Assembly: GCF_014701235.1 (NCBI RefSeq) | Contig: NZ_AP022873.1 | Coordinates: 1,798,001 to 1,862,000, forward strand | DNA: 64,000 nucleotides | Direction: 5' to 3' | DNA from: Dissulfurispira thermophila | GTDB taxonomy: Bacteria; Nitrospirota; Thermodesulfovibrionia; Thermodesulfovibrionales; Dissulfurispiraceae | Part shown: positions 1-8,957 of the stretch, in pieces | How the letters are laid out: every line of letters starts with the position of its first letter | Numbering within the stretch: the stretch's first letter is position 1 | Notes under the pieces: generated by a model | Database searches by the model: none | Told to the model about the DNA's origin: nothing | The model's input: only the letters and a program-made list of their open reading frames with translations | Program-made: the position numbers and the translations under genes

Positions 1-1
1 T

Positions 2-706
2 TCTGAAAAAAATAAGAATCAGATATACTCATTAATCGAGGAAGAGACAAAAAAAGGAAGACAGGTGTATGTGGTATATCCTATAATTGAAGAGTCAGAA
101 AAGACAGATCTTAAATCCGCAATTACAGGTGCAGAGGCATTGCAAAAAATATTCCCTCACCTCAAAGTGAGTTTAATTCATGGAAAGATGAAACCCTTCG
201 AGAGAGAAGATGTGATGCAGAAATTTAAAAATGGCAATATACATATCCTCGTTTCCACAACAGTAATAGAAGTTGGTGTGGATGTGCCAAATGCAACCCT
301 AATGGTTATAATACATGCAGAGAGATTTGGCCTTGCTCAGCTGCACCAGTTGAGAGGAAGGGTCGGAAGGGGAAGCAGTCAGTCATATTGTATTTTACTG
401 GCTTACGGAGAAAGTGCAGATGCAAGAAAGAGGCTTGAGGTAATGGTTAAGACTACAGATGGCTTCAAAATAGCCGAGGAAGATTTGAATATTAGAGGAC
501 CCGGAGAATTTTTTGGCACGAGGCAATCAGGCATGCCTGATTTGAAGGTTGCAAATCTCTTAAGAGATGCTAAAATACTTGAAATAGCTCGTAAAGAGGC
601 ATTTTCATTAATTGAAAGGGACCCAACTCTTAAGAATTATCCACAACTTAGAAGGTCTATAGAGGATTTCTGGGGGAAAAGACTTGAGATGTTTAAGACA
701 GCATAA
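2..706 (+). CDS. recG: RecG ATP-dependent DNA helicase, C-terminal part (5' end outside window)
   Basis: The gene enters from the left edge; the frame is open from base 2, giving 234 visible residues. RecG reverses stalled replication forks and branch-migrates Holliday junctions. The visible part is the second helicase RecA-like domain: helicase motif V is seen in STTVIEVGVDVPNA and motif VI in QLRGRVGRG. It is followed by the RecG tail with the GEFFGTRQSG motif. The stop lies 10 bases before a perfect hairpin of the dispersed palindrome family. Identification as RecG rather than Mfd or PriA rests on the FFGTRQSG stretch and the short C-terminal tail without a further domain. Confidence 0.93.
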   Translation, partial: SEKNKNQIYSLIEEETKKGRQVYVVYPIIEESEKTDLKSAITGAEALQKIFPHLKVSLIHGKMKPFEREDVMQKFKNGNIHILVSTTVIEVGVDVPNATLMVIIHAERFGLAQLHQLRGRVGRGSSQSYCILLAYGESADARKRLEVMVKTTDGFKIAEEDLNIRGPGEFFGTRQSGMPDLKVANLLRDAKILEIARKEAFSLIERDPTLKNYPQLRRSIEDFWGKRLEMFKTA

Positions 707-715
707 AGCAGGGTA

Positions 716-740
716 TCCAGAAAGTCATAGACTTTCTGGA
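716..740. repeat. Palindromic repeat, 11-bp perfect stem
   Basis: TCCAGAAAGTC and GACTTTCTGGA form a perfect 11-bp stem with a 3-base ATA loop between recG and the next gene. It is followed by gtgtgaatgg, matching the tgcgaatgac that follows a related palindrome near 44.2 kb, so it belongs to the same dispersed family. There is no T-run after it, so it is not a typical intrinsic terminator. Confidence 0.7.
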
Positions 741-774
741 GTGTGAATGGAGTGATAGAGAAAAGGGGGTTTTT

Positions 775-1086
775 ATGTTCAACAGGGTAAAAAAAGATTT
801 TGATGAGGCAATTGAAAAAATTAAATGGTTTGCCTCCCTACTCTCTGAGAGGATAAGGGTTGAGATCACAGTTTTCAAGCTTCTATACAAATCAGAAGAA
901 CTAAAGAAACGTAGGGATGAGTTGATGAGAAAGATTGGCGAAGAGGTTTATGCAATGAGGGGAAAAGACAAGAACATATATGCCAACAAAGAAGTGATAG
1001 TCGCCATTAAAGAGCTTGAAACACTCCAACCCGAAATACAAGAGACAATCGAAAAGGCATCGGAGATAAGCAGGATAGTGGCATAG
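775..1086 (+). CDS. Small conserved coiled-coil protein of unknown function
   Basis: This is a 103-residue, highly charged protein without membrane segments or signal peptide. It is predicted almost entirely helical, with Lys/Glu-rich heptads (KSEELKKRRDELMRKIGEE) suggesting a coiled coil. The start is supported by AAGGGGG a few bases upstream of the ATG. It sits between recG and the prepilin peptidase gene in the same direction, 13 bases before the latter, so the two are probably cotranscribed. No family is recognised with confidence. Confidence 0.7.
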   Translation: MFNRVKKDFDEAIEKIKWFASLLSERIRVEITVFKLLYKSEELKKRRDELMRKIGEEVYAMRGKDKNIYANKEVIVAIKELETLQPEIQETIEKASEISRIVA

Positions 1087-1099
1087 CACATTTTGAACT

Positions 1100-1942
1100 A
1101 TGTTGAACTATTTAAACCATTTTGAACTATTATTTTTTATATTAGGCCTCATAGTCGGCTCATTTCTCAATGTCTGCATATACAGATTACCGAGAAATAT
1201 CTCGATAATAAGACCTTCATCATCATGTCCTGTCTGCAACACGGCTATTAAGCCGTGGGACAATATACCTATACTGAGCTATATTTTCTTAAAAGGCAAA
1301 TGCAGAAAATGCGGAGAAAGGATTTCCATTCGCTATCCAATGGTTGAATTGCTGAATGGAATTCTCTATTGGTCAGTCTTCGATTTTTTTGGATTGGGAT
1401 GGCATCTGCCTTTTGTTCTATTCTTTTCATCAGCAATGGTTGTAATAACATTCATTGACCTTGATTTCCAGATAATACCTGATGTAATAACACTTCCCGG
1501 AATTGTCATCGGCATTATATCAGCATCTTTTTTGCTCCCAGATCCTTTCAGCCTTCAGCACCTTTACCCCCACAAATTTCAAGATTTTTTGGGGACCCCA
1601 CCTTCAGCCTTCAGTCTTTCAGTCGTTGGCTTTAGAAATTCCGTTGCAGGGCTATTCCTCGGAGGTGGGTTGTTTTATCTCATTGCAACCCTCAGCAGGG
1701 GCGGAATGGGAGGCGGAGATATTAAATTAATGGCAATGGTGGGCGCATTCATGGGATGGCGAGCTGTTTTCCTCACAACATTCATAGGAAGCCTTTTGGG
1801 CTCTTTGGTGGGCATATTTCTCATGGTTTTTAAAGGAAAGGGAAGAAAGACGAAGATACCATTCGGCCCGTTTCTATCTTTTGGCTCAATAATTACCCTG
1901 TTTTTTGGCGGTGAGATCCTGAAGTGGTATTTCAATGCATAG
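1100..1942 (+). CDS. pilD: Type IV prepilin peptidase / N-methyltransferase (PilD-like)
   Basis: This membrane aspartyl protease cleaves and N-methylates type IV pilin and type II secretion pseudopilin leaders. Residues about 10-30 carry the GSFLNVCIYRLP motif. The cytoplasmic zinc-binding pairs CPVC and CRKC follow, typical of the bifunctional form with the methyltransferase domain. The two catalytic aspartates are in FIDLDFQIIPD and GGGDIKL. There are several hydrophobic segments over 280 residues. Oddity: residues about 145-175 (bases 1541-1626) are a low-complexity insert made of TTCAGCC-type heptamers plus half of the dispersed palindrome, read in frame. No pilin genes lie nearby. Confidence 0.92.
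   Translation: MLNYLNHFELLFFILGLIVGSFLNVCIYRLPRNISIIRPSSSCPVCNTAIKPWDNIPILSYIFLKGKCRKCGERISIRYPMVELLNGILYWSVFDFFGLGWHLPFVLFFSSAMVVITFIDLDFQIIPDVITLPGIVIGIISASFLLPDPFSLQHLYPHKFQDFLGTPPSAFSLSVVGFRNSVAGLFLGGGLFYLIATLSRGGMGGGDIKLMAMVGAFMGWRAVFLTTFIGSLLGSLVGIFLMVFKGKGRKTKIPFGPFLSFGSIITLFFGGEILKWYFNA
1541..1626. repeat. Heptamer arrays plus palindrome fragment inside pilD
   Basis: Period-7 copies (TTTCAGC, CTTCAGC and TTCAGTC-like) at 1546-1560 and 1601-1625 flank a half-copy of the dispersed palindrome (aagattttttggggacccc) at about 1580-1600. The whole block is translated in the prepilin peptidase. Confidence 0.6.
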
Positions 1943-2131
1943 GCTGAGGTTAAGGTTGAGGTTAAGGACTACCAATGGGATATAATTCATTTGATTTATG
2001 GGAAGAAAGTAGGTTATTTTAATAGTAAAGAGTGTGAGGAACTTTAATCAATATATGGAAAGAACTTAACATGCTTATAAACTCCCTTCAAAAAAAGTCT
2101 TAACCTTTTCCGAAACTTAACCTTAACCTAT
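1941..2131. repeat. Inverted AGGTTA hexamer arrays before typA
   Basis: AGGCTG-AGGTTA-AGGTTG-AGGTTA at 1941-1964 and the inverted AACTTAACCTTAACCT at about 2114-2129 bracket 150 bases of AT-rich intergenic DNA. They could pair into a long hairpin in the typA leader. The remainder of the 208-base gap shows no gene. Confidence 0.5.
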
Positions 2132-2150
2132 TTAAATTTTGTGAGGTTTT

Positions 2151-3956
2151 ATGAAGAGAGATGATTTAAGAAACATAGCTATCATTGCACATGTTGACCA
2201 TGGAAAGACAACCCTTGTTGATGGGATGTTAAAACAGGCTGGAATATTTCGCTCCAATCAGCAGGTTCAAGAAAGGGTTATGGACAGCATAGACCTTGAA
2301 CGTGAGCGCGGAATCACAATAATGGCAAAAAACACAGCAGTTGAATACAACGGCATAAAAATAAATATTGTAGATACACCAGGTCATGCAGACTTCGGAG
2401 GCGAGGTAGAAAGAACTTTAAAGATGGTTGATGGTGTGCTCTTGCTCGTTGATGCATCAGAGGGTCCCTTACCACAAACAAGATTCGTCCTTAAAAAGGC
2501 ACTGGAACTGGGACTTCCACCAATCCTCGTGATCAACAAAATAGATAGACCTGATGCTCGTATTCAGGAGGTTTTAAATGAGGTTTATGACCTTTTCATT
2601 GACCTTGACGCAACAGAAGAACAACTGGAATTTCCTATTGTTTACACAAATGCCAAAAGGGGCATTGCTAAGCTTGATATTAATGATGACTCAGAAAATC
2701 TAAAGCCACTTTTTGATCTTATACTAAAAACTATTCCTGCCCCTGAAGGCAAAAGAGATGGTGTTTTACAACTCCTTGTCACAAATATAGATTACAACGA
2801 TTATGTTGGCAGACTTGCAATTGGAAGGATCTTTTCAGGCACTATAAGAATTGGAGATGCAGTTGCAATGATAAACGGAAATGGCGATACAGTTAAAACA
2901 AAGATTACCTCTATTTACACATTCCAGGGATTAGAAAGGATTGAAGCAAAAGAGGCATCTATTGGAGACATCATAGCTCTTGCAGGAATTGAAGGCATAA
3001 ATATAGGTGATACGATTACAGATGTAGAAAGACCAATGCCTCTTCCAAGAATAAAAGTAGACGAGCCTACAATATCCATGGTCTTTTCTGTAAATACATC
3101 CCCATTTGCAGGAAAAGAAGGGAAATTTGTGACATCAAGAAATCTCAGGGAAAGGCTCGAAAAAGAACTCCTTTACAATGTCTCTATTAAGGTGGATTTT
3201 GATAACACTGATTCATTCAAGGTAATGGGGCGAGGAGAACTTCAGCTTGCAATATTAATAGAAATGATGAGAAGAGAAGGATACGAACTCTCTGTCTCCA
3301 TGCCCGAGACGATAACAAAAGAAATAAACGGCATTTTGCATGAGCCAATGGAACTGCTTGTCATTGATATACCTGAAGAATTTGTTGGAGTTGTAACCCA
3401 ACAGGTTGGAATGAGAAAAGGCAGGATGCAGAAGATGCAGAATAATGGTCATGGCAGAGTAAGACTCGAATTCAGGATTCCATCAAGAGGTCTTATTGGC
3501 TTCAGGTCACAGTTTCTAACAGATACAAAGGGAACAGGACTCTTAAACCATCTGTTTGATGGATATGAACCATGGCATGGCCCGATGTCAAAAAGGCAGA
3601 CAGGAGCCCTCGTTGCAGATAGGGCTGGTAAATCAACCACATATGCACTCTTTCACTTACAACCAAGGGGAACACTCTTTATAAAAGAAAATACACCTGT
3701 CTACGAGGGCATGATAATTGGAGAAAACTCAAGGGAGAATGACCTTGATGTAAATGTCACAAAGGAAAAAAAGCTCACAAACATGCGTGCTGCAAGTGCA
3801 GATGATACAATACAATTAATTCCTCCGAGGATATTGAATCTGGAGCAGGCACTTGAGTTCATAAAAGAAGATGAGCTTGTTGAGGTAACTCCTCAATCAG
3901 TAAGGCTCAGGAAAAAGATATTAGAGGCTAATAAAAGACCAAAGGCAAAAAACTGA
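2151..3956 (+). CDS. typA: Translational GTPase TypA/BipA
   Basis: This ribosome-associated GTPase is involved in 50S assembly at low temperature or under stress. At 601 residues it has the usual family length. The G domain shows G1 [10 protein letters not shown], the switch region [12 protein letters not shown]3 DTPGHADF and G4 NKID. EF-G-like domains II, III and V follow, then the BipA-specific C-terminal domain ([23 protein letters not shown]-like [11 protein letters not shown]). The start is the only ATG before the G1 loop and is preceded by GTGAGG. The next gene starts 14 bases downstream, so typA and mtgA may form a transcription unit. Confidence 0.96.
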   Translation: MKRDDLRNIAIIAHVDHGKTTLVDGMLKQAGIFRSNQQVQERVMDSIDLERERGITIMAKNTAVEYNGIKINIVDTPGHADFGGEVERTLKMVDGVLLLVDASEGPLPQTRFVLKKALELGLPPILVINKIDRPDARIQEVLNEVYDLFIDLDATEEQLEFPIVYTNAKRGIAKLDINDDSENLKPLFDLILKTIPAPEGKRDGVLQLLVTNIDYNDYVGRLAIGRIFSGTIRIGDAVAMINGNGDTVKTKITSIYTFQGLERIEAKEASIGDIIALAGIEGINIGDTITDVERPMPLPRIKVDEPTISMVFSVNTSPFAGKEGKFVTSRNLRERLEKELLYNVSIKVDFDNTDSFKVMGRGELQLAILIEMMRREGYELSVSMPETITKEINGILHEPMELLVIDIPEEFVGVVTQQVGMRKGRMQKMQNNGHGRVRLEFRIPSRGLIGFRSQFLTDTKGTGLLNHLFDGYEPWHGPMSKRQTGALVADRAGKSTTYALFHLQPRGTLFIKENTPVYEGMIIGENSRENDLDVNVTKEKKLTNMRAASADDTIQLIPPRILNLEQALEFIKEDELVEVTPQSVRLRKKILEANKRPKAKN

Positions 3957-3970
3957 AATTATAGATACAG

Positions 3971-4768
3971 ATGTGTAAATTCAGGATATTTATAGTATTT
4001 CTCGTTTCTCTATTATTCCTGAATATTGCTCATTACTTTATTTTCCCTGACATTTCGAAGCTTAAAAAAGAAAACCCCAAAAAAACATCATTCATGGAGT
4101 ATCGAGAAAGAGAATGGAAAGAAAAAGGCAAAAAAATAAAAATCAGACAAATATGGGTTCCTATTTCTAAAATATCACCTTACCTCGTAAAGGCAGTCCT
4201 CATTGCAGAGGACGACAAGTTCTGGCACCACGAAGGATTTGATTTTGAGGCAATAGAAAAGGCGATAGAGAAAAATATCAAGGCAGGGAAATTCAAGGTT
4301 GGAGGAAGCACTATAAGCCAACAGCTTGCAAAAAATCTTTATTTAAGTCCTTCAAAAAATCCAATTAGAAAAATCAAGGAGGTAATCCTTACATGGCGTG
4401 TAGAAAGAAACCTCTCAAAAAAAAGGATACTTGAACTATACCTTAATGTAGCTGAATGGGGTGAGGGAATATTCGGCATAGAGGCGGCATCACTTCATTA
4501 CTATGGCAAACCCGCATCAGCATTAGGTCCTGAGGAGGCTACACGGCTTGCATCAGTGCTTCCCAACCCAAGGAAATATAATCCCGTTGGAACCTCGAGA
4601 TATGTGGAGAACCGTTCGAAAATCATTTATAACATTATGGTCAAAAGAGGGATAGTAATACCTGAATACGAGGAGATTTCAGACAGTCCTGAAAATAATC
4701 TGAAACATGACAATGACAAAATGCCAACATTTCATCTCAATAAAACACAAGGAACAATAAAAGAGTAA
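3971..4768 (+). CDS. mtgA: Monofunctional biosynthetic peptidoglycan transglycosylase
   Basis: This family GT51 enzyme polymerises lipid II into glycan strands at the outer face of the inner membrane. A single N-terminal membrane segment (residues 5-24) is followed by the GT51 domain. The catalytic glutamate is in IAEDDKFWHHEG, and GGSTISQQLAKNL and the RKIKE(V)IL region are clear. Length is 265 residues with no transpeptidase domain, which separates it from class A PBPs. The 3' end overlaps the convergent dgkA-PAP2 gene by 32 bases. Confidence 0.93.
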   Translation: MCKFRIFIVFLVSLLFLNIAHYFIFPDISKLKKENPKKTSFMEYREREWKEKGKKIKIRQIWVPISKISPYLVKAVLIAEDDKFWHHEGFDFEAIEKAIEKNIKAGKFKVGGSTISQQLAKNLYLSPSKNPIRKIKEVILTWRVERNLSKKRILELYLNVAEWGEGIFGIEAASLHYYGKPASALGPEEATRLASVLPNPRKYNPVGTSRYVENRSKIIYNIMVKRGIVIPEYEEISDSPENNLKHDNDKMPTFHLNKTQGTIKE

Positions 4769-5435
4769 CCAGAGCACCTAAAACTGCACCTATTATCACC
4801 TCAAGAGGGGTATGTGCCTTTACCGTTACCCTACTTTGAGCTATGAGCACTGACAGTAAAAAACTAAGCAGTGAGGCAATAAAGCTCTCTGTGATATATG
4901 TAATCGCAATCCATGCTGAAAAAGCAATAGCAGAATGACCGCTCGGCATGCCACCGCGCAGGGGATGTCCCTTGCCTGAATATGCCTTGATCACCACCAC
5001 AATAATCAAAACAAGTATGACAGCAATAAGGGTAATTTCTTCCTTCGAATGTTTGGCAATATCGATACCATGCTCAAATGTCTTACTGAAGTATGGGAAT
5101 AATATAATGTATCCTAAAACTGCAGCACCAAAGGCAGTGATTAAAACCGCTCCAGCAGCCACATCCTTTGCAATCCTCGCCCTTTCACTACGATCAGGTG
5201 AAATCATGTCAACAACATATTCAATGGCTGTATTAATCATTTCTGCAAGCAGCACAAGTATAACTGCAATCGAGATAACAAGGAAATCTGTCCGTTCAAC
5301 TCCAAGAATATAACTCAAAACAAGGACTGCAACTGCTGAATAGAAATGATACATGAGATGTTTCTGCGTCTTTGCAGCATGCAGAATCCCCTCTATAGCA
5401 TTGTTTGCACTATCTATCCATTTTCTTAAAGGCAT
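4737..5435 (-). CDS. dgkA: Diacylglycerol/undecaprenol kinase fused to PAP2 phosphatase
   Basis: This 232-residue membrane protein has two parts. Residues 1-105 match the Gram-positive-type DgkA kinase (LRKWIDSANNAIEGI near the start, EMINTAIEYVVDMIS in the catalytic helix). Residues about 145-232 match a PAP2 phosphatase (PSGHSA, SRVTVKAHTPLEV). By family knowledge the first phosphorylates undecaprenol or diacylglycerol and the second removes phosphate from lipid phosphates; having both in one chain suggests lipid-carrier recycling. In many genomes dgkA follows ybeY directly; here ybeY is 14.7 kb away across the signalling island. No good ribosome-binding site precedes the ATG. Confidence 0.85.
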   Translation of the reverse strand: MPLRKWIDSANNAIEGILHAAKTQKHLMYHFYSAVAVLVLSYILGVERTDFLVISIAVILVLLAEMINTAIEYVVDMISPDRSERARIAKDVAAGAVLITAFGAAVLGYIILFPYFSKTFEHGIDIAKHSKEEITLIAVILVLIIVVVIKAYSGKGHPLRGGMPSGHSAIAFSAWIAITYITESFIASLLSFLLSVLIAQSRVTVKAHTPLEVIIGAVLGALVTLLLFLVFY

Positions 5436-5454
5436 GATATATAATTATATCATG
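5433..5454. promoter_or_regulatory. Palindrome containing both divergent start codons, with TATAAT
   Basis: CATGATATA-taat-TATATCATG is a perfect 9-bp inverted repeat. It contains the dgkA start codon on one strand and the kinase ATG on the other. TATAAT at 5440-5445 ends 6 bases before the kinase ATG, the spacing expected for a leaderless transcript. An equivalent arrangement (TATAAT 5 bases before an ATG) occurs at the cardiolipin synthase gene. Confidence 0.45.
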
Positions 5455-6117
5455 ACTCAAAACAATCACCTTCAATCCGTAGCATTTAATCTGCTCATGG
5501 CAGAAGAAAAAGAGCGGAGGCAGCTTGCATCAAATCTCCACGACAATGTTACGCAAACACTTGCCCTGTGTTTGATAAAATCAAAAATGCTGATGGAATC
5601 TCTGTCATCCACTGTTTATGCAGAGCCACTCAATGAAATATCCGAACTTATAAAGCAGACACTCGACAATATCAGGACTATGACATTTGAGATCAGCCCA
5701 CCTGATCTATATGAACTGGGTCTGCTATCTGCAATTGAAAGCCTCTGCGAGAGGTTTCATGATAAATATAGGCTGACAATCTATTTCCACATAAATAGAG
5801 AAATCGACAACATAAATGAAGAGGTATCAGTCCTCATCTTTAGAGCAGTGCAGGAACTTCTTTTTAATATAGTCAAACATGCTAATGCCAATATTGCAAG
5901 GGTTTCTATTGAAAGGGACAGAAATTTTATCAGAATCAATGTGTCTGATGATGGCATTGGTTTTAGTCCATCTGTAATGAATAATAAAGGCAATTACACA
6001 GGTTTTGGCATCTTTAGCATAAAAGAGCGACTGAAAGGCATTGGAGGACAAATGGATATAAAATCAAGACGTGGATTTGGAACACATATATCCATAAAAA
6101 TCCCTGTCATCTCATAG
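5452..6117 (+). CDS. Cytosolic sensor histidine kinase, NarX/LiaS-like (HisKA_3)
   Basis: This 221-residue kinase has no membrane segment and no recognisable sensor domain. The dimerisation/phosphoacceptor helix contains EKERRQLASNLHDNVTQ with the acceptor at about His30. The HATPase domain follows, with N-box ELLFNIVKHA, DDGIGF and the GFGIFSIKERL lid. The ATG at 5452 was chosen because earlier in-frame starts lie inside the divergent dgkA gene. This class pairs with NarL/FixJ regulators, so the regulator at 7907-8557 is the likely partner. A strong terminator follows at 6203-6230. Confidence 0.88.
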   Translation: MTQNNHLQSVAFNLLMAEEKERRQLASNLHDNVTQTLALCLIKSKMLMESLSSTVYAEPLNEISELIKQTLDNIRTMTFEISPPDLYELGLLSAIESLCERFHDKYRLTIYFHINREIDNINEEVSVLIFRAVQELLFNIVKHANANIARVSIERDRNFIRINVSDDGIGFSPSVMNNKGNYTGFGIFSIKERLKGIGGQMDIKSRRGFGTHISIKIPVIS

Positions 6118-6202
6118 CCATAAAGGGACAAAGTCCCTAAGAAAGACAGGTTAATGTTAAGACCGATTCACCAAAACCTTAAGCTTAACCTTAACCTGTT
6201 TT

Positions 6203-6230
6203 TATCAGGGATTTCCTGATAGATTTTTTT
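6203..6230 (+). terminator. Rho-independent terminator after the histidine kinase gene
   Basis: TATCAGG-gattt-CCTGATA forms a 7-bp stem followed by a run of seven T. It ends the kinase transcript before the CBS-GGDEF gene. Upstream, TTAACC-type repeats (6178-6197) and a small AGGGAC/GTCCCT hairpin (6124-6138) fill the gap. Confidence 0.75.
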
Positions 6231-6290
6231 ACTACTTTTAGTTTAAATTTTTAGGTCTAAAGTAGCTATCAGGGGAGGGATAATTCGCAA

Positions 6291-7910
6291 ATGATTGGCT
6301 TATGCCTGAAAGACATAGTCTGTAGAAAAGATATATGCCTTAATGAAGGAGCAACCTTAAAGCAGGCAATAGACCTGATGGAATCCAATGGAAAAGGGGT
6401 TGTCGTTATCCTCAAAGATGCAATACCAATTGGCATACTTACAGAAAGAGATATAGTCGAGATAGTTTACAGCGGAACAGATATAAACAGTCCTGCAATA
6501 AAATATGCTACAAAAAACCTTATAACCACTCATGAAACAAAGGCAATAGGCTACGCCTTGAATCTCATAGTCTCAAACAATATAAGACGAATAATTGTTG
6601 TAGATAAATCAGGTAGTTTCATAGGTGTGATAACACAGCAAGATATGGTTAAACACCTCGAAGATGACTTTTACCGCTCCACACTAAAAATAAGACATGT
6701 AATAGAAAAGATGCAGCCACTTATATACATTGATCAAGATAGTTCTCTCAATGATGCTATCAAAAAGATGATAGAAAACAAGGTCAGTGCTGTACCAATT
6801 TTAAAAGACAGTAAGGCGGTAGGAATAATTACAGAAAAAGATATACTCAAGGTTGTGAAAAACGGCATTTCACTAAACAGTCTTGCATCCGAATTCATGT
6901 CTCATCCAGTCATAACTGTAAGACTTGATGAACCAGTAACCCATGCTGTTGAGATTATGAACACAAAAAATATAAGAAGAGTTGTTGTTGTAAATTCAAA
7001 TAGCACTGCAGTAGCAATAGTAACACACAGAGACCTATTAAGAAATTTGGAAAGCACTTACACAGAATTCATAGAACGAAAGCTGAAACATACAAAGGAT
7101 ATACTAAATTTTCTTCCAGAGATGGTTATGGAGATAATAGATGCAGAGGAAGGTCAGGCAATAATCTGGGCAAATGAAAGGGCATTGAACAGATTTGGAA
7201 TGACAATCATAAACAAACCTATTACAGATTTTATTCCTTCTGACAAATGGGCAATAATTTATGGCACCCTCTGCAAACTTGGCAGAGCAGAAAACATAAA
7301 GGTCAAAAAGGATGATTTCATATATGAATTATCAGGTTTTTTCATAAAGACAGAAGCAGACCTCTGTGCAGGCAAAATACAGTTGATTATCAGAGACATT
7401 ACTGATGAGGTAAGGCTTTATACAACAGACCCACTGACAGGTCTTTATAATAGGAGATTCCTAAATGAGTTTCTCCATAAAGAATTGGAACTGAGTAAAA
7501 GATACCACAGGCAATTATCACTGGCAATAGCAGATATTGACGACTTCAAAAAATTAAATGACACCTACGGACATGTTGCAGGTGATGTAGTATTAAAGGC
7601 TATTGCAAAGACAATGCTCAAAAATGTAAGAGACTCTGATGTTGTAAGCAGATATGGCGGAGAGGAGTTTGTGATTGTCATGTCAGAGATAGGCAAGGAA
7701 ACTGCCTTAAAGGCAATAGAAAGAATAAGAGAAGCAATATCACAAGAGAAAATATCGCTTTTTGATGGAAGCAGCATTTCAATAACAATAAGCTCAGGCA
7801 TAGCCTCTTATCCTGATGATGCTGACTCCTCAGTTGATTTGCTCATTGCAGCAGATGATAGATTATACAAGGCAAAAAGAGAAGGGAAAAATAGAACAAT
7901 CTATTCATGA
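6291..7910 (+). CDS. Diguanylate cyclase with four CBS domains and a PAS-like domain
   Basis: A 539-residue cytosolic protein. Residues 1-260 hold four CBS modules in two tandem pairs (repeated xxVGIITExDIL motifs), which typically bind adenine nucleotides. Residues about 265-385 look like a PAS fold ending in the IRDITDEVRL linker. Residues 390-539 form the GGDEF domain with active-site motif GGEEF. RDSD sits five residues before it, an intact RxxD inhibitory I-site. It should make cyclic di-GMP under nucleotide or energy control. The start is supported by GGGGAGGG upstream. The stop codon overlaps the next ATG by four bases, so it is coupled to the response regulator. Confidence 0.9.
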   Translation: MIGLCLKDIVCRKDICLNEGATLKQAIDLMESNGKGVVVILKDAIPIGILTERDIVEIVYSGTDINSPAIKYATKNLITTHETKAIGYALNLIVSNNIRRIIVVDKSGSFIGVITQQDMVKHLEDDFYRSTLKIRHVIEKMQPLIYIDQDSSLNDAIKKMIENKVSAVPILKDSKAVGIITEKDILKVVKNGISLNSLASEFMSHPVITVRLDEPVTHAVEIMNTKNIRRVVVVNSNSTAVAIVTHRDLLRNLESTYTEFIERKLKHTKDILNFLPEMVMEIIDAEEGQAIIWANERALNRFGMTIINKPITDFIPSDKWAIIYGTLCKLGRAENIKVKKDDFIYELSGFFIKTEADLCAGKIQLIIRDITDEVRLYTTDPLTGLYNRRFLNEFLHKELELSKRYHRQLSLAIADIDDFKKLNDTYGHVAGDVVLKAIAKTMLKNVRDSDVVSRYGGEEFVIVMSEIGKETALKAIERIREAISQEKISLFDGSSISITISSGIASYPDDADSSVDLLIAADDRLYKAKREGKNRTIYS

Positions 7911-8557
7911 AAAAGATAAATGTTATCCTATCCGATGACCACAACATAATAAGAGAGGGGCTGGCATCTGTGCTTCAAAAACATCCCGACATCAAAGTAA
8001 TTGCACAGGCAGGTGATGGCAGGGTAACAGTTCAGTTGACAAAGGAACTAATGCCTGATGTTGTGGTAATGGATGTTACAATGCCGGGATTGAATGGCAT
8101 TGAAGCTACTCGCCAGATCATGTCTGCATGCAGTAATGTTAAAGTAATAGCACTATCAATACATTCCAGCAAACAATTTGTTATGGAAATGCTAAGGGCT
8201 GGTGCATCAGGCTATCTACTGAAAGATTGTGCTTCTGATGATCTGGCATATGCGATTAGGTCTGTGGCAAATGGACAGAACTATCTCAGCCCTCAGATAG
8301 CAAGGACCGTAATAAAAAACTATATAGATGATATCGAGACCATTAAAAATTCTGTCTTCTCTATCCTGACACATAGAGAAAGAGAGGTGCTGCAGCTTCT
8401 ATCTGAAGGTAAGAGCACAAAACAAATAGCATCGATATTAAGCCTCAGTATAAAAACCATCGAAACGCACAGGCAGCACATAACAAAAAAACTAAATATA
8501 AACAATATAGCTGAATTAACAAAATATGCAATACGGGAGGGACTGACACCACTATGA
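7907..8557 (+). CDS. NarL/FixJ-family response regulator
   Basis: A 216-residue two-domain transcription factor. The receiver shows the acidic pair DD at 10-11, the phosphoacceptor Asp56 in VVMDVTMPG and the conserved Lys in GYLLKD. The C-terminal LuxR-type helix-turn-helix contains HREREVLQLLSEGKSTKQIA and TIETHRQHI. It overlaps the cyclase gene by 4 bases and the FliL-like gene by 4 bases. The small HisKA_3 kinase at 5452-6117 is the probable donor. Targets are unknown; the surrounding genes suggest motility or chemotaxis control. Confidence 0.93.
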   Translation: MKKINVILSDDHNIIREGLASVLQKHPDIKVIAQAGDGRVTVQLTKELMPDVVVMDVTMPGLNGIEATRQIMSACSNVKVIALSIHSSKQFVMEMLRAGASGYLLKDCASDDLAYAIRSVANGQNYLSPQIARTVIKNYIDDIETIKNSVFSILTHREREVLQLLSEGKSTKQIASILSLSIKTIETHRQHITKKLNINNIAELTKYAIREGLTPL

Positions 8558-8943
8558 ATTTCAGGTATACAATCTTATTTTTAATGTTAATCATCTTGTT
8601 TATTTCGACTTATAGTCATGGTAGCGAATCAGCAAAGAAAGGTGGAGAAACACCAGTATTACAGCTTGACCCATTTATAACAAATATTGGCAGCGGAAAA
8701 AGATTTTTAAAATTCTCCATCTCCATTGAACTCTCAACACCAGCTATGGCAGAAAAGGCAAAGGCAAAAACAGGGATGATCAGAGATGCGATTATTATGC
8801 TTATAACAAGTAAAACACCAGATGATGTTTCTTCATCTGAAGGGAAGCAGCAACTCAAGGATGAATTAGTCACGAGATTGAATCAGATACTTGGTGAGGA
8901 TAGTATTAAAAATATTTATTTTACTGATTTTGTAATGCAATAA
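8554..8943 (+). CDS. fliL: FliL-like flagellar basal-body-associated protein
   Basis: A 129-residue protein with an N-terminal hydrophobic segment (residues 6-23) followed by a periplasmic domain. VLQLDPFITNIG, FLKFSISIEL and the C-terminal IYFTDFVMQ are characteristic of FliL, which surrounds and strengthens the stator of the flagellar motor. It lies outside any flagellar operon here and is translationally coupled to the NarL-type regulator (4-base overlap). The signal-like N-terminus is shorter than in classical FliL, so secretion or anchoring could differ. Confidence 0.78.
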   Translation: MNFRYTILFLMLIILFISTYSHGSESAKKGGETPVLQLDPFITNIGSGKRFLKFSISIELSTPAMAEKAKAKTGMIRDAIIMLITSKTPDDVSSSEGKQQLKDELVTRLNQILGEDSIKNIYFTDFVMQ

Positions 8944-8957
8944 GAGAGAAAATAAAA

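Noticed and set aside
716-740. Hairpin after recG as an intrinsic terminator
   Set aside because: Perfect stem but no T-run on either side, and it belongs to a repeat family found elsewhere.
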